A stretch of 64,000 nt of DNA from Paenibacillus sp. FSL R5-0623 (lineage in GTDB: Bacteria > Bacillota > Bacilli > Paenibacillales > Paenibacillaceae): positions 6,076,001 to 6,140,000 of the forward strand of contig NZ_CP150233.1 in the NCBI RefSeq assembly GCF_037974265.1. Direction: 5' to 3'. The notes below the pieces were generated by a model. The model had not been told where the DNA came from and did not search any database. It was given only the letters and a program-made list of their open reading frames with translations. Made by a program: the position numbers and the translations under genes. How positions within the stretch are numbered: the first letter of the stretch is position 1; each line of letters starts with the position of its first letter. Positions 14,585 through 22,808 of the stretch are shown in pieces.

Positions 14585-16417
14585 TTACTCAACCGTTACA
14601 CTTTTCGCCAGGTTACGTGGTTTATCCACATCATGGCCCAGTGCCAGGGAAGCATAGTATGCCAGCAATTGCAGCGCAACTACAGACAAAGCAGGGCTAA
14701 GCAGTGGCAGCGTCTTAGGAATTGCAAACGCTTGGTCTACGGATTTCAGCAATGGTGCTACGTGCTCTTCATACGTAATTGCCAATACATCTGCGCCACG
14801 TGCTTTTACTTCCTTAATGTTGCTCACTGTTTTCTCAAGTACGTTCTCTTGCGTTGCCAAGGCAATAACAGGGATGCCGTCTTCGATCAATGCGAGCGTA
14901 CCGTGTTTCAACTCACCCGCAGCATACGCCTCGGAGTGAATATAAGAGATCTCTTTCAGTTTCAACGATCCTTCTTGAGCTACTGCATAGTCAAGACCAC
15001 GGCCAATGAAGAAGAGATGTTCATGTTTGGAGATTTGCTCTGCATATCCTTTGATTGCCTCCGCTTGCTCCAACATGGATTCCACTTGCTCTGGCAATGC
15101 TTGCATCGCTGCCAGCGTGTGCGCAATCTCTTCTGCAGATTGAGTACCACGAACTTGTGCAAGATACAGACCAAGCAAGTTAAACGCGATCAACTGCGAA
15201 GTATACGCTTTGGTAGAAGCTACTGCAATTTCAGGACCTGCCAATGTTGCGATAACATCATCTGCATCACGTGCAATGGAGCTACCCACTACGTTTGTGA
15301 TTGCCAGTACATGTGCACCATTGGATTGTGCTTCACGCAATGCAGCAAGCGTATCGGCAGTTTCACCGGATTGGCTCACTACAATTACAAGTGTATCTTT
15401 GTGCACGATTGGGGAACGGTAACGGTACTCGGAAGCCACATCTGTTTCAACCGGAATACGTACCAATTGCTCAATCACTGTACGTCCAACCAGACCTGCA
15501 TGGTACGCTGTACCACATGCAATGATTTGCACGTTACGGATATTTTTAATTTGTTCTTCAGTCATTTTCAACTCAGGAAGTTGAACTTTTTTGCCTTCAT
15601 TATCGATGCGACCCAGCATAGTATCACGATATGCTTTTGGTTGCTCATGAATTTCTTTCAGCATGAAGTGCTCAAATCCGCCTTTTTCTGCGGTTACAGC
15701 ATCCCAATCGACACGAATCATTTCCCGAGAAATAAAGTTACCTTCAATCGTCATCAATTCGACAGCATCATGTGTCAATACAGCCATTTCACCATCATTC
15801 AGAATGTACACGTTACGTGTATGTTCCAGAATTGCCGGGATGTCGGAACCAATGAAGTTCTCGCCTTCACCAATACCAATAATCAATGGGCTTGCTTGAC
15901 GCACAGCTACGAGTTTCTCAGGCTCATGCTCTGTCAATACACCCAGTGCAAATGCGCCACGCAACAACGTGATCACTTTTTGTACTGTTTTGACGATATC
16001 ACCATTGTATTCACGTGCGATCAGATGAGAGATAACCTCAGTATCTGTCTCGGAAGTGAACGTGTGACCTTGAGCCATCAATTCATCCTTCAGATCCAGG
16101 TAGTTCTCAATAATACCGTTATGCACAACAGAGAACTTCTGGCTTCCATCCGTGTGTGGATGAGAGTTCTCATCCGATGGTTTACCATGAGTTGCCCAAC
16201 GTGTGTGTCCGATTCCGGCATTACCTACCAGTGGTGCACCATCCAGCTTGGCTTCAAGGTTCGCAAGACGACCGAGAGCTTTCGTGATTTGCAGACCTTC
16301 CGGTGTGAATACCGCGATACCTGCAGAATCATAACCACGATACTCAAGTTTCTTCAATCCTTCGACCAATACCGATTGAGTGTTCTTATTACCAATATAT
16401 CCAACAATACCGCACAT
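14585..16417 (-). CDS. glmS: Glutamine--fructose-6-phosphate aminotransferase (isomerizing)
   Basis: Makes glucosamine-6-phosphate from fructose-6-phosphate and glutamine, the first committed step of amino-sugar synthesis for peptidoglycan and teichoic acids. The 610 residues contain an N-terminal Ntn glutaminase domain with Cys2 (MCGIVGYIG) as nucleophile, then two SIS sugar-isomerase domains (SQSGETADT, STKAYTSQ) and the conserved C-terminal DKPRNLAKSVTVE. GGAGG precedes the ATG. It is the last gene of the cdaA-cdaR-glmM-glmS unit, but has its own promoter and a self-cleaving ribozyme in its leader, so it is turned down when its product accumulates. It borders the accessory NRPS segment. 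Confidence 0.98.
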   Translation of the reverse strand: MCGIVGYIGNKNTQSVLVEGLKKLEYRGYDSAGIAVFTPEGLQITKALGRLANLEAKLDGAPLVGNAGIGHTRWATHGKPSDENSHPHTDGSQKFSVVHNGIIENYLDLKDELMAQGHTFTSETDTEVISHLIAREYNGDIVKTVQKVITLLRGAFALGVLTEHEPEKLVAVRQASPLIIGIGEGENFIGSDIPAILEHTRNVYILNDGEMAVLTHDAVELMTIEGNFISREMIRVDWDAVTAEKGGFEHFMLKEIHEQPKAYRDTMLGRIDNEGKKVQLPELKMTEEQIKNIRNVQIIACGTAYHAGLVGRTVIEQLVRIPVETDVASEYRYRSPIVHKDTLVIVVSQSGETADTLAALREAQSNGAHVLAITNVVGSSIARDADDVIATLAGPEIAVASTKAYTSQLIAFNLLGLYLAQVRGTQSAEEIAHTLAAMQALPEQVESMLEQAEAIKGYAEQISKHEHLFFIGRGLDYAVAQEGSLKLKEISYIHSEAYAAGELKHGTLALIEDGIPVIALATQENVLEKTVSNIKEVKARGADVLAITYEEHVAPLLKSVDQAFAIPKTLPLLSPALSVVALQLLAYYASLALGHDVDKPRNLAKSVTVE

Positions 16418-16671
16418 AGTTTATTTCCTCCGTTTGTATATGAATACTGTGTCACGAAGAGAAACAGGCAGAGGCGGCATATCGGAAAAATGAGAGATTG
16501 CCTAGCGTTTCATGAATACTTGGTACTTATTCAATTATCAATGATCAGAGCGACCTCGTGTCGCCCCGCTGTCATCATAAGCTGTTATGAATGCAATCAT
16601 GAATGTACATCATTTTCCCGTCCGCGTACTGTTTACGCTCTTCACGCACATTCATTTGAATTTTAGTTTAA

Positions 16672-16885
16672 CTCTTGCACCTGCACCGGCGCGTTGTGTG
16701 GACAGTCACCCATCCATTTTCCGCAATCCGGTTTACGGCTCTGGTGCTTCACCGGGAGGTCCCCGCCGAACAATCCGAACACCTCCACCTCGTCAGCTTG
16801 ATTGCCGTTGATCTCCATCAGCCTTCCTTCAACCTCGAAGAAATCCTGATCAACATCTTCCCGCGCAACTCCAAGCTCTGGCGCT
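16672..16885 (-). ncRNA. glmS ribozyme (glucosamine-6-phosphate riboswitch)
   Basis: A metabolite-dependent self-cleaving RNA in the glmS leader. On the minus strand the core begins A|GCGCCAGAGC, with the cleavage site between 16885 and 16884. It continues through GCTGACGAGGTGGAGGT and TTCGGCGGGGACCTCCCGGT, the conserved P2/P2.1 core, to GGGTGACTGTCC. The P1/P1a arm is long. Cleavage by glucosamine-6-phosphate exposes a 5'-OH mRNA that is degraded, reducing GlmS. The core ends about 250 bases before the glmS ATG. I see no other gene in 16418-17166. Confidence 0.93.
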
Positions 16886-16941
16886 TGTGTAACTGTAACC
16901 TTACGTTCCTCACTTTCTGTGTCTGAATGACGACTCCACTC

Positions 16942-16970
16942 ATTATATGCACGTCAGGTCCATTTTGCAA
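16942..16970 (-). promoter_or_regulatory. glmS promoter (sigma-A type)
   Basis: TTGCAA (16970-16965), a 17-base spacer and a perfect TATAAT (16947-16942) lie on the minus strand about 60 bases before the ribozyme cleavage site. This gives glmS its own transcript in addition to read-through from glmM. Confidence 0.75.
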
Positions 16971-17166
16971 TGGAGCAAAGTACCTGTGACAATTTCAGCA
17001 TATTTACCCACAATCCCGACCGGATAAACGGACCTATGGTCTCATCAGGCCGGGACGCAGGAATATTCATGCATAAGTCCTAAATCATGTTATATTAAGC
17101 CTCGTTCTACACAACAATTCCCTTAAGAAAACCGTATGCAGAAGGTATCTCTTACATCTTCCAGTA

Positions 17167-18507
17167 CTATACCAGTTCTTTTTGCACTACATCTGCGATT
17201 TGAGACACAAATTGTTCAAGTTCGTCTTTATCTGGTCCTTCCGCCATAACACGGATCAGGGATTCAGTACCTGAAGCACGAACGAGTACACGTCCATTAT
17301 CGCCGAGTTGTTGTTCTACTGTAGCAATAGCCTGCTCGATTGCAGCATTGCCCTCGTATTTGCTCTTATCTTCAACACGCACATTCACCAATACTTGTGG
17401 GTACTGGGTCATTAGCGCTTTTAGTTCACTCAGTTTTTTACCGGAAGCCTTGAGTGTATCCACGAGTTGAATCGCAGTCAGCATACCGTCTCCAGTTGTA
17501 TTGTAATCCAGGAAAATAACATGGCCAGACTGCTCTCCGCCCAAGTTGTAACCGCCGCGACGCATTTCCTCCATCACATAACGGTCACCTACTGCCGTTT
17601 TAGCTGTTTTCAGTGCAAGTTTCTCCGTTGCTTTGTAGAATCCGATGTTACTCATAACGGTCGATACAACAGTACTGTCCTTCAACTTGCCTGCACGATT
17701 CATTGCATCACCGCAGATACACAGAATGAAGTCTCCATCCACCTCAGCGCCTGTCTCATCAATAGCAATCAGACGATCCGCATCCCCGTCAAAAGCAAGA
17801 CCCAGATCCGCTTTATGTTTAAGCACTTCTTGTTTCAGGTTCTCTGGATGAGTTGAACCACATTGCTCATTGATATTCAGGCCGTTAGGCTCAGCGCCAA
17901 TGGCAATGACTTCTGCACCAAGTTCACTGAACAATTTCGGTGCCAGCTCATAAGCTGCTCCGTTTGCACAGTCCAGAACAATTTTAAGTCCAGAGAACGA
18001 TTCATTTACAGTTGTTTTCAGGAAATCAAGGTAACGATAACGGGATTCTTCATCTGTCGTTACAGTACCCAGACCGCCACCAACTGGCCGTGGCAATTGA
18101 TCTGTCTCCGCATCCATCAGTTCTTCAATCCGGTTCTCTGTTTCATCAGACAGCTTGAAGCCATCTCCACCAAAGAACTTGATTCCGTTATCCTCAACCG
18201 GATTGTGGGAAGCGGAGATCATCACGCCCGCGTCAGCTTTCAACAAACGTGCAATATACGCCACTCCCGGAGTGGATACAACGCCCAGACGGATCACATC
18301 AGCGCCAATGGACAACAGGCCTGCAACCAGTGCGGATTCCAACATCAATCCCGAGATACGAGTATCCATGCCGATAACCACTTTTGGTCTTTCTACACCA
18401 CCTGCAAGCACGTAACCACCACAACGTCCAATGCTGTAAGCCAGCTCTGCCGTTAACTCTTTATTGGCAACCCCTCTTACACCGTCTGTACCAAAATATT
18501 TCCCCAT
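17167..18507 (-). CDS. glmM: Phosphoglucosamine mutase
   Basis: Interconverts glucosamine-6-phosphate and glucosamine-1-phosphate on the way to UDP-GlcNAc. The 446 residues include the phosphoserine loop MISASHNPVEDNGIKFFG near residue 100, the metal-binding DGDADR near 240 and the C-terminal phosphate-binding RASGTESLIRVM. AAGGAG lies 7 bases before the ATG. It follows cdaR and precedes glmS in a conserved Firmicute unit; in B. subtilis and L. lactis GlmM binds CdaA and restrains c-di-AMP synthesis, which explains the clustering. Confidence 0.98.
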   Translation of the reverse strand: MGKYFGTDGVRGVANKELTAELAYSIGRCGGYVLAGGVERPKVVIGMDTRISGLMLESALVAGLLSIGADVIRLGVVSTPGVAYIARLLKADAGVMISASHNPVEDNGIKFFGGDGFKLSDETENRIEELMDAETDQLPRPVGGGLGTVTTDEESRYRYLDFLKTTVNESFSGLKIVLDCANGAAYELAPKLFSELGAEVIAIGAEPNGLNINEQCGSTHPENLKQEVLKHKADLGLAFDGDADRLIAIDETGAEVDGDFILCICGDAMNRAGKLKDSTVVSTVMSNIGFYKATEKLALKTAKTAVGDRYVMEEMRRGGYNLGGEQSGHVIFLDYNTTGDGMLTAIQLVDTLKASGKKLSELKALMTQYPQVLVNVRVEDKSKYEGNAAIEQAIATVEQQLGDNGRVLVRASGTESLIRVMAEGPDKDELEQFVSQIADVVQKELV

Positions 18508-18579
18508 GATTTAACTCCTTCTATTCGCATCATATACGAGCACTATTATTATTTTTTGAGAATTTTAAAATTAGAACGT

Positions 18580-20073
18580 TTACGGATTTGAGCCACTTTT
18601 ACTGCTACTACCACTGTTATTATTATTTAAATTACCTCGATTGGTTGTGCTCCCCTGTTGACTCTGATCCTGAGTATCCGTATTCGATTCCGTTTCTTCT
18701 TCATCAGGAACAGGCTCCGTTTCCCCGTTTTCGACCTCGGCTGGTGAAGGGTCAGGTGCTACCGTTCCCTCGTCAGTCGGATCTTCGCTAGGCGTAGTTG
18801 TGGTGTCTTCAGCCTTTTCGCTAATTTTGACCGTTGCACTCAGAGCATTAGATGATTCATCCAGTTTGGCATAACGGGGCAGGTCGGCTTCAAGCTTAAT
18901 TTCATGCGTTCCGACCGCAAGTCCAGCAAGATCCCCCGTCAACGTGAGATCATCACTACTCAGACCCTCAAGCATACTTGCCGAGCCTGTAAGCGTAAGG
19001 TTCAGACCGCCACTTTTAGGCGTAATGAGTGTACCTTCGAGCCCATTCCCCGCACCGGTAAGTGTGATGGGGACGTTCGGAAAGACTTTGGTTGTCTCAT
19101 CTGCCTCGTCAAATGGGGATATGCTTACTTTGATCTGAATCGAACTAGGCTCGATTTTCTCAAAACCGGAAGGCGGCGTCAAGTCCACGTTAACTGTCGA
19201 TGTACCCGACTGATCAAACTGTGTTAGATCAAGGGTTACTTGGTCGTAGGCCTGTATACCCGCAAGCGCATCCTCTGATCCATAAACCGAGACTTCTTTC
19301 ACGCTTGGCTCTACCGTGGAGAGGGCCAGGCCTTCCGGAAGCTGTCCCGAATATTTGATTCTTAAGGGTACAGATGTATAGGGCTGATTGACCGGAACCC
19401 GGACTTCAACCGTTTGAGGCGTTATAATCGCATTTTCAAGGACCTTGCCTTCAGCATCGTATGCCTGGAGTTTCACTTTTTTCTGTATGACATCTTCCTT
19501 CGCATCTTTCACGCTCACACTGCCCTGGATCTTCGCTACAGCCTCGAGTTGCCCTTCGGGCAGAGTTACCTTAACCGGCGTCGAAGGTTCAATTACGGGC
19601 GTTCCAGCGCTGTATCCGGCGGATGGTTCCCCTTCGGGTACAATATTCACATTGAAGGATTTGGTGCCCAATTTTTCTACATTCACCGTAACCATGGAAG
19701 GTTCCATACTGACCACTTCTACACCGGAAGGCAGATCAGGTACGAGTGGCAGTGTATTGGATCCATCTTTCACCTGACTCAGATCGACCAGTACCTTGTA
19801 ATCATCATTCGTAAAAATCGATGTCAACATCGAGCGCTGTCCTTTGATCTCCAGCCGGACCTCATCCGTACTTAATGAAGTAAGCACATAGCTGTTGCTG
19901 TCTAATCCATAAGGTTGAACAGGCACCGTACGTTCCACAACCTTGTTGGTTGTCCCTGTTGTAATCGTAGGGGTGGTTGGTACCTCATCCAGATGAATCA
20001 TGAACCAGAGCAGCAGGCTCACCGCAAGTGCAAGTATTTTGGCAAAGTTATTATTGTTAAACCACTTATCCAT
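18580..20073 (-). CDS. cdaR: CdaA regulatory protein CdaR (YbbR domains)
   Basis: Membrane-anchored regulator of the diadenylate cyclase CdaA. The start chosen is the ATG at 20073 (MDKWFNNNNF) after GGGAGG, giving 497 residues and an 8-base overlap with the cdaA stop; an upstream in-frame start at 20115 lies inside cdaA and has no good RBS. One transmembrane helix (LALAVSLLLWFMIHL, residues ~12-26) is followed by about four YbbR repeats outside the cell. From about residue 405 there is a Pro/Glu/Thr/Asp-rich linker and a Ser/Asn/Gly tail of low complexity. Translationally coupled with cdaA. Confidence 0.95.
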   Translation of the reverse strand: MDKWFNNNNFAKILALAVSLLLWFMIHLDEVPTTPTITTGTTNKVVERTVPVQPYGLDSNSYVLTSLSTDEVRLEIKGQRSMLTSIFTNDDYKVLVDLSQVKDGSNTLPLVPDLPSGVEVVSMEPSMVTVNVEKLGTKSFNVNIVPEGEPSAGYSAGTPVIEPSTPVKVTLPEGQLEAVAKIQGSVSVKDAKEDVIQKKVKLQAYDAEGKVLENAIITPQTVEVRVPVNQPYTSVPLRIKYSGQLPEGLALSTVEPSVKEVSVYGSEDALAGIQAYDQVTLDLTQFDQSGTSTVNVDLTPPSGFEKIEPSSIQIKVSISPFDEADETTKVFPNVPITLTGAGNGLEGTLITPKSGGLNLTLTGSASMLEGLSSDDLTLTGDLAGLAVGTHEIKLEADLPRYAKLDESSNALSATVKISEKAEDTTTTPSEDPTDEGTVAPDPSPAEVENGETEPVPDEEETESNTDTQDQSQQGSTTNRGNLNNNNSGSSSKSGSNP

Positions 20074-20902
20074 TGTTACGTCCTCCCTTCCGTTTCCAGA
20101 AGGTTGTCCAGCCATTCTTTTTCAGATTGGATGTAGGGCGCAACTCCTCATACAGTTTGGCAATCAGCGATTCTTCCTTAATGTCACGAACGACCTGTCC
20201 ATTCATTGCAAGTGACACTTGTCCTGTCTCCTCGGAGACAACCAAACAGATCGCATCTGCAACTTCGGTAATCCCGATTGCTGCACGATGACGTGTTCCC
20301 AATTCCTTACTGATAAAAGGATTCTCTGATAATGGCAAATAACAAGCTGCCGCCGAAATCTGTTTTCCCTGTATAATAACGGCTCCATCATGGAGCGGTG
20401 TATTTGGAATAAAGATGTTAATCATCAGCTCCGAGCTGACCAGAGATTGCATCTTAATGCCCGATTCCGTGTAATCGTTCAGACCCGTTTCACGTTCAAA
20501 CACGACCAAAGCGCCAATTTTACGCCGTGACAAATAATTAACAGACTTAATAATCTCACCAATTAACACGGTTAATTCTTCATCACTCGCTGCCGCTGAA
20601 CGTCCAAACAGCTTACCGCGTCCCAATTGCTCCAGACCACGACGCAGTTCCGGCTGAAAGATAATGAACACCGCAACGACACCAAACGTAAACATCTGGT
20701 TCATTAACCACTTGAGCGTATATAGGTTTAGCCACGTACTTAATGCCCAGATCAGCACAAGGAACAGAATCCCTTTCAGGAGCTGAACCGCACGTGTCCC
20801 CCGCACAAGCAAAATCAGTTTGTACATAATATAGGTAACGATCAATATATCGATAACGTCCTTAATGGACTCTGTCCACGTTAAGTCAGCAAAATAATTC
20901 AT
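20066..20902 (-). CDS. cdaA: Diadenylate cyclase CdaA (DacA)
   Basis: Membrane enzyme that makes c-di-AMP from two ATP; the messenger controls potassium and osmolyte uptake and is usually essential in Firmicutes. The 278 residues have three N-terminal transmembrane helices (~15-90), then the DAC domain with catalytic DGA (PLHDGAVI) and RHR (GTRHRAAIG). Length fits the family. First gene of cdaA-cdaR-glmM-glmS. The 314 bases upstream, to rsiW, hold the rsiW terminator and AT-rich sequence in which I could not fix a promoter. Confidence 0.97.
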   Translation of the reverse strand: MNYFADLTWTESIKDVIDILIVTYIMYKLILLVRGTRAVQLLKGILFLVLIWALSTWLNLYTLKWLMNQMFTFGVVAVFIIFQPELRRGLEQLGRGKLFGRSAAASDEELTVLIGEIIKSVNYLSRRKIGALVVFERETGLNDYTESGIKMQSLVSSELMINIFIPNTPLHDGAVIIQGKQISAAACYLPLSENPFISKELGTRHRAAIGITEVADAICLVVSEETGQVSLAMNGQVVRDIKEESLIAKLYEELRPTSNLKKNGWTTFWKRKGGRNNG

Positions 20903-21146
20903 AAGCCAGCCCCCGCTATCCCCATTGATGAGTAAACCCTGATCTCATATTAACCCATTAGGATTTTATATAATCCTTTGTCTCCGCATTTTTGCATCAT
21001 TTGATTTGTGCAAAATGCTTATCTATATGTAGTAGTATGTTCTCTTTAGTATCTAGGTTATAACGTTAACGTTCAGGTTGCAAGTTACGGCAGTCTCAAA
21101 CTGCACATAAACATCACATTTACCATGAATTACAAAGTTTGCGTAT

Positions 21147-21182
21147 AAAAAAAGAGTACCCCATGCAATCTGGAGGTACCCT
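21147..21182 (-). terminator. Terminator downstream of sigW-rsiW
   Basis: On the minus strand AGGGTACC ... GGTACTCT forms an 8-bp stem followed by seven T. It separates rsiW from cdaA, so the c-di-AMP operon needs its own promoter. Confidence 0.85.
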
Positions 21183-21216
21183 ACTTGGTATATACCATTG
21201 AAGATTTTACCCTGTT

Positions 21217-21831
21217 CTAGCGATAAGCCACTTCATTTACCATATTGGTTATTTTGTACCAGAACCAGTCCAGCGCCTGATCAATACTTTTCACCTGACC
21301 TGAAATATGCGCCGTTGAAGCCTGAAACAGTTGTCCGTCGATAACCGTCAGATTGCCGTTCACATCACCATATACTTGTGCGGTTCCATTTTCTATCGTA
21401 AGATCGCCAGCAATTGACTTACCTTCAGGAACAATAACCGTGTTACCCTGAATCACGATCTGGTCCAAATTATTTCCCTTAACAACCATCTCGTTATTCT
21501 GATTCCAGAAATTCAAGGCGCTAAAGAGCATCACGACCAAAAAGAAGGCTGCCGCCGTCAGCGCGGGATGTCCTTTGACCCATTTGAGCCATGCTTGCTG
21601 TCTCTTGGGCTGGGGCAGAGCATTCATAATTCGATTGGTCAGCTCATCAGAGGCAGACGGTGAATAGTGTTTCATGGCAAAGAGTAACATTTCCGTCTGT
21701 TCCAACTCTTTAAAGCGCATGCGACAATCCGGACAGATCACAAGGTGACTTTTCAGTTCAACCTTCTGGGCCGGGGACAACGACTCATCCAAACATTCAT
21801 GCATTAAAGAGACGGCCGATTTGCAATCCAT
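21217..21831 (-). CDS. rsiW: Anti-sigma factor, RsiW-like, with bactofilin-like extracytoplasmic domain
   Basis: Predicted membrane anti-sigma factor holding SigW inactive until regulated proteolysis. Of 204 residues, 1-45 form a zinc anti-sigma domain with HLVICPDC (His...CxxC). A transmembrane helix (ALTAAAFFLVVMLFSAL) sits near 90-107. The outer part (~120-185) has a repeating pattern (GNTVIVPEG, GDLTIENG, VYGDVNGNLTV) like the beta-helix of polymer-forming bactofilins; B. subtilis RsiW is not known for this. It lies directly downstream of sigW with a 136-base gap. The role as SigW partner is inferred from position and the zinc domain. Confidence 0.9.
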   Translation of the reverse strand: MDCKSAVSLMHECLDESLSPAQKVELKSHLVICPDCRMRFKELEQTEMLLFAMKHYSPSASDELTNRIMNALPQPKRQQAWLKWVKGHPALTAAAFFLVVMLFSALNFWNQNNEMVVKGNNLDQIVIQGNTVIVPEGKSIAGDLTIENGTAQVYGDVNGNLTVIDGQLFQASTAHISGQVKSIDQALDWFWYKITNMVNEVAYR

Positions 21832-21967
21832 ATGAGAGCCAATCCTTTCTTAAATCACTTAGTCCATGTGCCATTAAAAAGCACGCATAAGACTTGCATA
21901 CATTACATACGCATCCGTTTCGGATATGTTTCAAATAATTTCGCCCATATTTAAAAGCGTTTAACAT

Positions 21968-22534
21968 TTATAACTTGTACTCCAATTTTTTACGTAGAAA
22001 ATCACGGCCCCGATGAACGCGTGTCTTGATCGTTGTTACGGGCATACCTGTCACGTCACTGATTTCCTGTAGCGACAAGTCCTGTAAATATCTCAGAATC
22101 ATAACGGACTTATACTTGGCTGGCAAACTGTCAATGGCCTCACGAATGAGTGTCTGCGTTTCTGACAGGAGTGCTTCACTCTCCGGTGTACGATCATCAC
22201 TCGGGAGCATCGCATAACCATCAGATCCTTCCTGATCATTCAGTTCAGCATCCAAAGAGTATGAAGGTTTCTTTCTGCGCAGTCGGTCAATACACAGATT
22301 CGTTGCGATCCGGTAGATCCAGGTTGAGAACTTCTGGTTCGGATCGTACTTCTCCATATTACGAAACACACGCAAAAACGTCTCCTGCACAACGTCTTCA
22401 GCTTCATGACGATTGTTCAGCATCCGGTATGCCAAATGAAATAGCTTGTCCTTATATAGTTCAACGATTTCTGCGAAGGCTCTCTGGTCGCCCTTGAGCA
22501 CCAGTTTCACAAGCCTGTTCTCCAAATTGTCCAC
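21968..22534 (-). CDS. sigW: ECF RNA polymerase sigma factor SigW
   Basis: Extracytoplasmic-function sigma factor for envelope stress and antimicrobial-peptide resistance. The start chosen is GTG at 22534 (VDNLENRLVK) behind a GGGGGAATAAGG ribosome-binding stretch. This gives 188 residues, the normal SigW length; a longer frame to 22603 adds 23 unconserved residues. Region 2 (AYRMLNNRHEAEDVVQETFLR, written in part) and region 4 (LSLQEISDVTGMPVTTIKTR) are clear. Gene order sigW-rsiW-cdaA-cdaR-glmM-glmS matches B. subtilis. I found no convincing SigW autoregulatory promoter (TGAAAC-N16-CGTA). Confidence 0.95.
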   Translation of the reverse strand: MDNLENRLVKLVLKGDQRAFAEIVELYKDKLFHLAYRMLNNRHEAEDVVQETFLRVFRNMEKYDPNQKFSTWIYRIATNLCIDRLRRKKPSYSLDAELNDQEGSDGYAMLPSDDRTPESEALLSETQTLIREAIDSLPAKYKSVMILRYLQDLSLQEISDVTGMPVTTIKTRVHRGRDFLRKKLEYKL

Positions 22535-22667
22535 CCTTATTCCCCCAGACATGCTGATGGGTCTTCCGTCTTCTGATACCCGTCCACACTTGTAATTCAC
22601 CAATCAAATCGTAAATCAACTTTGGTCAAAAATCAAGACTGTATGACAAATATCCGCCAAAAACAGT

Positions 22668-22697
22668 AAAAACGGGAACTCCCGCAGGAGTCCCGTT
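22668..22697 (-). terminator. ppc terminator
   Basis: An inverted repeat, AACGGGA..CTCC / GGAG..TCCCGTT, is followed by five T on the minus strand 110 bases beyond the ppc stop. It insulates sigW from ppc. The opposite strand has a shorter T-run. Confidence 0.85.
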
Positions 22698-22808
22698 TCA
22701 TCTCTCACTCTGTAGAGCAGAGAATGGAGCTTTTATTCAACAAAGTAATAGGTACTTTGTTACATATGATTATTCAAATGAAGCAGTTCAATTGAAGCAG
22801 TTCAATCA

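Noticed and set aside
14633..16666. 677-codon plus-strand frame opposite glmS
   Set aside because: Exact antisense of glmS, with Cys/Phe/Gln-rich nonsense composition. A shadow frame.
22605..22700. SigW autoregulatory promoter
   Set aside because: A TGAAAC occurs, but it is the base of the ppc terminator stem and no CGTA follows at 16 bases.
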